Assembly: GCA_023389455.1 (NCBI GenBank)
Contig: JAEWEJ010000240.1
Coordinates: 1 to 20,321 of the forward strand
Length of the DNA: 20,321 nucleotides
DNA from: Actinomycetes bacterium
Lineage (GTDB): Bacteria > Actinomycetota > Actinomycetes > Actinomycetales > Cellulomonadaceae
Reading direction: 5' to 3'
Shown: positions 1 to 5,078 of the stretch, in pieces
Numbering within the stretch: the stretch's first letter is position 1
Layout: each line of letters opens with the position of its first letter
Made by a program: the position numbers and the translations under genes
Notes under the pieces: model-generated
What the model saw: the letters and a program-made list of their open reading frames with translations, nothing else
What the model was told of the DNA's origin: nothing
The model's database searches: none

Positions 1-1
1 G

Positions 2-73
2 AAGGACGCCGGGCGCATGCCGGACGCGGCCGGCGCGCCACCCCGGCGCGGGCGGCCCCGCACGACGCCCTGA
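2..73 (+). CDS. Possible C-terminal end of an upstream gene (partial)
   Basis: One plus-strand frame runs open from the window edge to a TGA at 71-73. It would give a 23-residue Pro/Arg/Gly-rich tail ending RGRPRTTP. The stop lies at the 5' edge of a strong hairpin, which is where the end of a plus-strand gene is expected. Nothing in the tail is diagnostic of a family, and in DNA this G+C rich an open frame of this length has little weight. It could equally be non-coding. Confidence 0.25.
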   Translation, partial: KDAGRMPDAAGAPPRRGRPRTTP

Positions 74-107
74 CAGCCCGTCGACGCCCAGGCGTCGGCG
101 GGCTGTC
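72..107. terminator. Strong hairpin, probable (bidirectional) terminator
   Basis: Left arm 72-88 (gacagcccgtcgacgcc) pairs with right arm 91-107 with only one non-Watson-Crick position (T81/G98). This gives a 17-bp near-perfect stem around a tiny centre. There is no U-tract, as is usual for actinobacterial terminators. It sits 12 bp beyond the stop of the minus-strand ABC operon (stop at 120), so it probably ends that operon. It may also end a plus-strand gene lying upstream of the window. Confidence 0.7.
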
Positions 108-119
108 GGCGGTCCCGGG

Positions 120-914
120 TCAGCGGAAGCGACGCCCCTCGTCCGAGCGGACGGCGGCGACGGCGAGCGCCGCGAACACGGCGGTCCAGGCGAGCAGCAC
201 GGGCAGCGCCAGCGGGTTGCCCTCGGCGCCCGTGGTGACCTGCACGATGAGGTCGCGTGCGGCCCGCGACGGCAGGGCCTGCGAGATCGCGTCGAGCCAG
301 CCGGGGAAGACCTCCGGAGGCATGAAGACCCCGCCGGCGAACGCGAGCGGGAACAGCACGCACTGCGTGACGGCCAGCGCCGCCTTGGTCGACATGGAGA
401 AGCCGATCGCCATGCCGAGCAGCGTGAACGGCACCGCGACGCCCGCGACCATGGCCACCGCGCCGAGCGCACGCGCCGGCGTCAGCGTCGCCGACGTGAG
501 CAGCACCCCGATGAGGACCAGCGGCACGAGCGCGAGGTACGCCCACAGCAGCCCGTTGAGGACGCGCCCGGCGAGCCGCGGGCCGGGCCGCGCGGGCAGC
601 GTGCGGACGAACGTGTCGAACGGCTTCGCCCGGTCCTCCGCGACGCCCGCACCGTGCGTGAACATGCAGGCGGACATGATGGCGAAGGTCCCGAGCTGCG
701 CGATCGCCGCGGTCGACGCGAGGGGGTCCTCCATGATCGCGCCCTGCGGCACGACGAAGAACAGCAGCGCCAGGCCGGGGAAGAGCATGTTGCCGATGAC
801 CGCGAGCGGCACGCGCACGGTCTCGAGGAACTGGTAGCGGGTGTGCAGCCACGCGAGCGACACCCAGGGTCGCAGCGCCGGGGCCGGCACGGCCGCGCGG
901 GTCGTGGTGCTCAT
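120..914 (-). CDS. ABC-2 type transporter permease subunit
   Basis: The 264-residue integral membrane protein has a cytoplasmic N-terminus of about 30 residues, followed by about six hydrophobic segments (about 35-57, 70-88, 120-142, 147-172, 176-198, 236-255). The stretch near residues 194-220 (GGVFMPPEVFPGWL, then LPSRAARD) is typical of ABC-2 permeases of the drug/antibiotic export (DrrB-like) kind: a loop before the last transmembrane helix. It should pair with the ATPase encoded directly upstream, since its ATG overlaps that gene's TGA in an ATGA at 911-914, implying translational coupling. The start at 914 is fixed by this overlap; the open frame extends further upstream but runs into the ATPase gene as an Arg-rich shadow. 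The substrate cannot be told from sequence. Export of a lipid, peptide or drug is the family's usual role. Confidence 0.93.
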   Translation of the reverse strand: MSTTTRAAVPAPALRPWVSLAWLHTRYQFLETVRVPLAVIGNMLFPGLALLFFVVPQGAIMEDPLASTAAIAQLGTFAIMSACMFTHGAGVAEDRAKPFDTFVRTLPARPGPRLAGRVLNGLLWAYLALVPLVLIGVLLTSATLTPARALGAVAMVAGVAVPFTLLGMAIGFSMSTKAALAVTQCVLFPLAFAGGVFMPPEVFPGWLDAISQALPSRAARDLIVQVTTGAEGNPLALPVLLAWTAVFAALAVAAVRSDEGRRFR

Positions 915-1912
915 CGGGCCACCTCCGGGAGGGCGCGCGCGGCGGCCGGGCCGGTCGGCGCGGGTGCGTCGGGCGGGACGTCGGCGTCGCGCGTGGTGAG
1001 GGACAGGAAGGCCTCCTCGAGGGACGCGCCGCGCACCTCGAGGTCGACGAAAGGCACGCCGGCGGTGACGAGCGCGCGCACGGCGGCGTCGGCGTCGGAC
1101 GCGACGAGGGTGACCCGCGTGCCACCCGGCACCTCGCTGGTCCCGGCCACCTCGTGCACGCCCGGCAGCGCGGCGAGGTCGGCGACGGGGCCCGCGACGG
1201 GGCCGACGGGTCCGGGGACCGTGAGCGCCACCCGCCGGACGGCGACGAGGTCGAGCACGCGCGGCAGGGTGTCGTCGGCGAGCACCCGCCCGCCCCCGAC
1301 GACCACGACGCGCTGGGCCAGCGCCTCGATCTCCTCGAGGTAGTGGCTGGTGACGATGACCGTGGCGCCGTCGGCGTGGTAGTCGCGCAGCGCCTGCCAC
1401 AGCACGTGCCGCGCCTCGACGTCGAGCCCGGTCGTGGGTTCGTCGAGGAGCACGAGCCGCGGGCGGCCGACGAGCGACAGCCCGACCGCGAGCCGACGCT
1501 TCTGCCCGCCGGACAGCGCGCCGGTCTGCCGCTCGGCCAGCTCGGTGAGCCCGAACCGCGTCATGACCTCGTCCCGCGGCATGGGGTCGGAGAAGTGCCC
1601 GGCGACGAAGTCGATGACCTCACGGACCTTGAGGGTCTCGGGCAGCCCCGTCTCCTGCGGGGTCGTGCCGAGGGAGGTGCGCGCGGCGGGGTCGCGTGGG
1701 TCGGCGCCGAAGATGCGGACCGTCCCCGCGTCGGGGGTCCGCAGCCCGGCCACCAGCGACAGCAGGGTCGTCTTGCCCGCGCCGTTGGGGCCGAGCAGGC
1801 CGACGATCTCGCCCGCGTCGACCCGCAGGCTGACGTCGTCGAGCGCGGTGACGGCGCCGAACCGGCGCGTGACGTGCTCGACGAGCACGGGGGGTGGGGT
1901 GTCGGTGGTCAT
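911..1912 (-). CDS. ABC transporter ATP-binding protein
   Basis: The 333-residue cytoplasmic ATPase has every ABC motif: Walker A GPNGAGKTT at 41-49, Q-loop Gln at 86, signature LSGGQKRR at 133-140, Walker B LVLLDEP at 153-159 and the switch His at 190. About 130 residues follow the nucleotide-binding domain. This C-terminal extension is common in the DrrA/CcmA-like group of export ATPases and usually contacts the permease or regulates it. The gene overlaps the upstream regulator (ATGA at 1909-1912) and the downstream permease (911-914), so ATPase and permease are made as one unit. The substrate is unknown. The pairing with an ABC-2 permease indicates export rather than uptake. Confidence 0.96.
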   Translation of the reverse strand: MTTDTPPPVLVEHVTRRFGAVTALDDVSLRVDAGEIVGLLGPNGAGKTTLLSLVAGLRTPDAGTVRIFGADPRDPAARTSLGTTPQETGLPETLKVREVIDFVAGHFSDPMPRDEVMTRFGLTELAERQTGALSGGQKRRLAVGLSLVGRPRLVLLDEPTTGLDVEARHVLWQALRDYHADGATVIVTSHYLEEIEALAQRVVVVGGGRVLADDTLPRVLDLVAVRRVALTVPGPVGPVAGPVADLAALPGVHEVAGTSEVPGGTRVTLVASDADAAVRALVTAGVPFVDLEVRGASLEEAFLSLTTRDADVPPDAPAPTGPAAARALPEVAR

Positions 1913-2214
1913 TCCTGCGCTCCCTTGAGCAGCTCCGTGAGGGTCTGCGTGTACCGCTCGAACGCGAGCCGTCCGGCGGGGCTGAGCTCCACGTACGTGG
2001 CCGGGGTGCGGCCGACGTGCGTCTTGGTCTGGGTGACGTACCCGGCGTCCTCGAGGCGCCGCAGGTGCGTGGACAGGTTCCCGGCGGTCATGTCGAGCAG
2101 CTTCTGCAGCCGGGGGAAGGAGACCCGGTCGCCACGCTCGAGCGCGGCGAGGGTGGCGACGACCCGCAGCCGGGACGCCGAGTGGATGACGGGATCGAGG
2201 TCGACCTCGCTCAT
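1909..2214 (-). CDS. Small winged-helix transcriptional regulator (HTH_27 / MarR-like)
   Basis: The 101-residue protein consists of little more than one winged-helix domain. A helical N-terminus (IHSASRLRVVATLAAL) leads into a recognition region around residues 33-62 (FPRLQKLLDMTAGNLSTHLRRLEDAGYV), and the wing is near 63-80 (VGRTPATYVELSPAGRLAF). This matches the winged-helix DNA-binding family seen as short regulators beside ABC exporters in Actinobacteria. It probably binds as a dimer and represses its own operon. The perfect inverted repeat at 2867-2882 in the operon promoter is the obvious candidate operator. The start at 2214 overlaps the stop of the upstream membrane-protein gene (ATGA 2211-2214). 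The inducing ligand or signal is unknown. Confidence 0.9.
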   Translation of the reverse strand: MSEVDLDPVIHSASRLRVVATLAALERGDRVSFPRLQKLLDMTAGNLSTHLRRLEDAGYVTQTKTHVGRTPATYVELSPAGRLAFERYTQTLTELLKGAQE

Positions 2215-2867
2215 GGGCGCCGCCGTCGCACCGCGACCAGGGCCGCGCCGACGAGCATCCCGCCGCCGCCGGCCAGCGACATGACGAGGTAGCCCGCGGG
2301 CAGGGGGACCAGGCTCGCGGCCGCCGCGGTGAGGATCATCCAGCCGCCCAGGACGTACATCGAGACCTGGCGCCACAGCGCGCCGCCGGCCATGTACAGC
2401 AGGCCGACGACCAGGCACGCGACGCCGTTGGCGACGACCGTGACGACGACCGGGCTCGCGTCGGCGCGCACGACGCCGGCGACGAGCAGGCCCTGCCCGG
2501 TGAACCCGAGCATCCACGCCCAGCCGTACATCGCCCCCGTCTGGCGGCTGGTGCCCGCGAGCCCGTGGGTGGCCCGGGTGACGTGCACGAGCGTGACCAC
2601 CAGGCCGGCGAGAGCCAGCACGGCGAACGCGAGCCCCCCGATGCCGGTGGCCGTGCGGGTGGGCGAGGTGGTGGCGGTCCACCACTGCGCGCCGTAGCCG
2701 AGGAGCCAGGCGACCCCCCACACGCCGAAGAGCACGCGGTCGTCGACGTCGGAGTCGCGCACTCGGCGCTGCTGGGCGGCGACGATCGCCAGCACGTCGC
2801 GCGGGTCCGGCGGCGCGTCGTCGTCGGGTGCGCCGCCGGCGACGGCCTCGCGATCGGGGTTTGTCAT
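2211..2867 (-). CDS. Six-pass membrane protein, first gene of ABC operon
   Basis: The 218-residue protein has an acidic cytoplasmic N-terminus (to about residue 40) and about six hydrophobic helices from residue 45 to 210, ending in a short Arg-rich tail (VRRRRP). I recognise no catalytic motif. Genes of this type commonly precede a small winged-helix regulator and an ABC exporter in Actinobacteria, so it may be an accessory or sensory component of the transporter. That role is inference from context. I chose the ATG at 2867 because a promoter with its predicted first transcribed base on that A lies directly upstream. A longer frame to 2954 would put the promoter and operator inside the gene and adds residues with no membrane-protein character. 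No Shine-Dalgarno sequence precedes the ATG, consistent with leaderless translation. Confidence 0.85.
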   Translation of the reverse strand: MTNPDREAVAGGAPDDDAPPDPRDVLAIVAAQQRRVRDSDVDDRVLFGVWGVAWLLGYGAQWWTATTSPTRTATGIGGLAFAVLALAGLVVTLVHVTRATHGLAGTSRQTGAMYGWAWMLGFTGQGLLVAGVVRADASPVVVTVVANGVACLVVGLLYMAGGALWRQVSMYVLGGWMILTAAAASLVPLPAGYLVMSLAGGGGMLVGAALVAVRRRRP

Positions 2868-2903
2868 GCAAATCACTTTGCACCCGTACGCGGGCGCGGT
2901 CAA
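2867..2903 (-). promoter_or_regulatory. Leaderless promoter with overlapping inverted-repeat operator
   Basis: On the minus strand, TTGACC (2903-2898) lies 17 bp before CAAAGT (2880-2875), and 7 bp later comes the A of the ATG at 2867. This predicts transcription starting at or near the start codon. TGCAAA-N4-TTTGCA (2867-2882) is a perfect inverted repeat covering the whole -10 and the first base of the start codon. A dimeric repressor bound here would block RNA polymerase directly. The 101-residue regulator encoded in the operon is the likely binder. Confidence 0.65.
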
Positions 2904-3006
2904 CACCCCTCCCCCCGATGGCCGGGTACGCCCCCGGTCCGACCCGGGGCGCACCCGGGAGGGCGACCCGGGGCGTCACCGCACGGCCCCGGCCACGCGT
3001 CGGACG

Positions 3007-3019
3007 TAGCCTGCGGGCA
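3007..3019 (+). promoter_or_regulatory. -10 element of a leaderless promoter for the CPBP gene
   Basis: TAGCCT at 3007-3012 fits TANNNT and is followed by 6 bp and then ATG. No Shine-Dalgarno sequence precedes the ATG. I see no good -35 hexamer at 17-18 bp spacing. Confidence 0.5.
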
Positions 3020-3909
3020 TGGGACGTGCGGTCGACGTGCGCGAGGGCACGGACGGGGACGACGGACGCGGCAGCGGTCCCGGTGACGCCGGCCACGGCC
3101 GGAACGCCGCGCGTGACCTGCGCGTGGACACCGCCCCGCCCCCGGGCGAGCGCGCGGTGGCCCGTCGTCTCACCACGGAGGTCTGGATCGTCCTCGGCCT
3201 GTCGCTGGGGAAGTCCGCCGTCTACGCGGTCGTCTCGCTCGTCGCCAAGCTGACCGCCGGGCCGCCGCTGGCGGCCCAGACCACGACGCTCAACCCCAGC
3301 CGCTCACCACGCCCCTACCTGGACCTGACCTACCAGCTGCTGTCCATCGGGTTCGCGGTGCTGCCGGTCGCGCTCGCGCTGTACCTGCTGTCGGCCAACG
3401 GCCGCTCCGCCGTGCGCCGCATCGGACTGGACCGCACCCGTCCCTGGCGCGACCTGGGTGTCGGCGTCGGCCTCGCCGCGCTCATCGGGATCCCCGGCCT
3501 CGGGCTCTACGTGGTGGGGCGCGCCATCGGGATCACCGTCGAGGTCCAGGCCGCGGCCCTCAACGCGGCGTGGTGGACGGTGCCGGTGCTGATCCTGTCG
3601 GCACTGCAGAACGCGCTGCTCGAGGAGGTCATCGCCGTCGGCTACCTCATGGAGCGCCTGCGCGAGCTGCGGTGGACGACGCCGGCGATCATCGCGGCGA
3701 GCGCGCTGCTGCGCGGCTCGTACCACCTGTACCAGGGGTGGGGGCCGTTCGTCGGCAACGTCGTGATGGGCGTCGTGTTCGCCGAGTACTACCGACGGCG
3801 ACGGCGCGTCATGCCGCTGGTCGTCGCGCACACCACGCTCGACGTCGTGGCGTTCGTCGGCTACGCACTGCTGCCCGAGGAGTGGCTCGAGGCCATCGGC
3901 GTCACCTGA
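3019..3909 (+). CDS. CPBP-family (Abi/CAAX protease-like) membrane protein
   Basis: The 296-residue protein has a hydrophilic N-terminus of about 50 residues and then about seven hydrophobic segments. It shows the CPBP pattern: a Glu pair at 202-203 (LLEEVIAVGYL), a His at 236 (SYHLYQGWGPFVGN) and a final HxxxD at 271-275 (VVAHTTLDVVAF). In the family these residues bind the catalytic metal or water in an intramembrane glutamic protease fold related to CAAX prenyl protease 2. The Arg usual in EExxxRG is Val 207 here, a variant I associate with actinobacterial members. Roles in the family include immunity to self-made peptides and protease-independent scaffolding, and none can be assigned here. 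It stands alone, divergent from the ABC operon, with a leaderless start at 3019. Confidence 0.87.
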   Translation: MGRAVDVREGTDGDDGRGSGPGDAGHGRNAARDLRVDTAPPPGERAVARRLTTEVWIVLGLSLGKSAVYAVVSLVAKLTAGPPLAAQTTTLNPSRSPRPYLDLTYQLLSIGFAVLPVALALYLLSANGRSAVRRIGLDRTRPWRDLGVGVGLAALIGIPGLGLYVVGRAIGITVEVQAAALNAAWWTVPVLILSALQNALLEEVIAVGYLMERLRELRWTTPAIIAASALLRGSYHLYQGWGPFVGNVVMGVVFAEYYRRRRRVMPLVVAHTTLDVVAFVGYALLPEEWLEAIGVT

Positions 3910-3958
3910 CGCCCGGCCCGGTGCGCCACCGCCCACGGCCTCCCGGTGCCGCCCGCCC

Positions 3959-4540
3959 TCACGGCGCTGCCGCACGCAGGTCCTTGACCACCTGCCGCAC
4001 CGCGAACCCGCTGACGACGTTCATGGCGCCGCCGACGAACGCGAACAGCCCGAGCAGCACGCCGAACACGGCGAGGGACCCCTGGGGCCGCGCGATCAGC
4101 AGGAGGGCGAACAGCGTGCACACCAGGCCGAACGCCAGCGGCCAGTGCCAGCCCGGGTCACGGAACCGCGAGAGCGACACCGCACCGAGGATCGACACGA
4201 CGCCGAGCACGAGCAGCCACGCGGCCAGCAGGAAGAACAGCACGCGCACGGTGGGCCCGGGCCACAGGACGACGACCACCCCGACGGCGACGCCGGCCAG
4301 CCCCTCGACCACCCACCAGCTCCACCCGGGCACGCCGCGGTCCGCAAGCCCCTGCACGACCGACATCACGCCGTCGACGATCGCGAAGATCCCGAAGAGC
4401 CACACGATGGCCCCGAGCGAGGCGGCCGGCTGCGCCATGAGCAGCAGCCCGAGGACCAGCAGCAGGATCCCGCGCACCACCGGGATCCACCAGACCTTGC
4501 GCACGGTCCGCACGACCTGCGCGGTGACGTCGTCGACCAT
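3959..4540 (-). CDS. DUF308 / HdeD-like membrane protein
   Basis: The 193-residue protein has six evenly spaced hydrophobic helices arranged as three similar pairs. The recurring pattern is a short helix, a small loop with RP or QP (MAQPAASLGAIVWLFGIFAI; LIARPQGSLAVFGVLLGLFA), then a second helix. This is the DUF308 repeat found in HdeD, an acid-stress membrane protein of enterics. In Actinobacteria its function is not established. The start at 4540 follows a strong ribosome site (GAGGAGG, 5 nt before the ATG). A TACGTT at 4624-4619 on the same strand could be its -10. It converges with the CPBP gene, with 49 bp between the stops. Confidence 0.85.
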   Translation of the reverse strand: MVDDVTAQVVRTVRKVWWIPVVRGILLLVLGLLLMAQPAASLGAIVWLFGIFAIVDGVMSVVQGLADRGVPGWSWWVVEGLAGVAVGVVVVLWPGPTVRVLFFLLAAWLLVLGVVSILGAVSLSRFRDPGWHWPLAFGLVCTLFALLLIARPQGSLAVFGVLLGLFAFVGGAMNVVSGFAVRQVVKDLRAAAP

Positions 4541-4562
4541 CGTGACCTCCTCACGGCGCCCT

Positions 4563-4598
4563 GCGGCCCGTCGGGTCAGGTGGCGCGGCACGGGCCGC
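4563..4598 (-). terminator. Inverted repeat between the HTH and DUF308 genes
   Basis: GCGGCCCGT (4563-4571) and ACGGGCCGC (4590-4598) form a perfect 9-bp stem with an 18-nt loop. Read on the minus strand it lies about 90 nt after the HTH gene and about 25 nt before the DUF308 start. It may terminate the former or be a leader hairpin of the latter. I cannot separate these from sequence alone. Confidence 0.4.
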
Positions 4599-4687
4599 GC
4601 GACGGCACCCCCGCGCCGAACGTAGCGCGGACGGCGACACCCGGCGCGGCGGACGGGACCGCCCAGCCCACCGGGCACGCGGCCCGG

Positions 4688-4900
4688 TCAGGCCTCGGAG
4701 CGCCGGCCGCCGTACCGCCGGTGGACGGCCTGCTTGCTGACCCCGAGCATCACGGCGATCGCTGCCCAGGGGATGCCGGCGGCACGGGCGCGACGCACGG
4801 CGACCGCCTCGCGACGCTCGACCTCGCGGCGCAGCTGCGACAGCGCACGCAGCGCACCGAGCGGGTCGTCGTCCTCGGCACGGGCCACCAGAACGGACAT
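4688..4900 (-). CDS. Small helix-turn-helix DNA-binding protein
   Basis: The 70-residue protein has a helical, charged N-terminal half (residues 12-42, ending VRRARAAG) followed by a clear helix-turn-helix: IPWAAIAVMLGVSKQAVHRRY at 43-63. The WAxIAxxLGVSKQAVHRRY pattern resembles sigma-region-4/Trp-repressor-like helices found in short actinobacterial proteins. It has no ligand-binding domain, so it is probably an autoregulator or a DNA-binding adaptor. I chose the ATG at 4900 because GGAGGAG lies 6 nt upstream. An in-frame ATG at 4921 has a poorer site. The perfect palindrome at 4981-4996 upstream is a likely target. It diverges from the large membrane-protein gene at 5078. Confidence 0.82.
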   Translation of the reverse strand: MSVLVARAEDDDPLGALRALSQLRREVERREAVAVRRARAAGIPWAAIAVMLGVSKQAVHRRYGGRRSEA

Positions 4901-4980
4901 GTCGGTCTCCTCCCCGGTCATCGAGGTGCCTTCCCGTCGACGTCTGACGTCAGTCCATGGTGACGCCACTCCCAGCGCCT

Positions 4981-4996
4981 GTCAACATATGTTGAC
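4981..4996. promoter_or_regulatory. Perfect 16-bp palindromic operator candidate
   Basis: GTCAACATATGTTGAC reads identically on both strands, which is striking in DNA of about 75% G+C. Its right half on the minus strand forms TTGACA (4985-4980), a consensus -35 for the HTH gene. A weak -10, CACCAT (4962-4957), lies 17 bp further on. A repressor bound here would mask the -35. A second short palindrome, CTGACGTCAG, is at 4944-4953, close to the predicted transcription start. Confidence 0.65.
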
Positions 4997-5064
4997 TCCC
5001 GGGGAGGAGGCGACGCCCCGCAGGACCCGCCGCGAGGTGGACGAGCGCGGAGCAGCCCGCTGCC

Positions 5065-5078
5065 TAGACTCGCCATCA
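5065..5078 (+). promoter_or_regulatory. -10 element of a leaderless promoter for the LPG-synthase-like gene
   Basis: TAGACT at 5065-5070 is followed by 7 bp and the ATG at 5078. There is no Shine-Dalgarno sequence before the start. No convincing -35 is visible at the usual distance. Confidence 0.5.
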
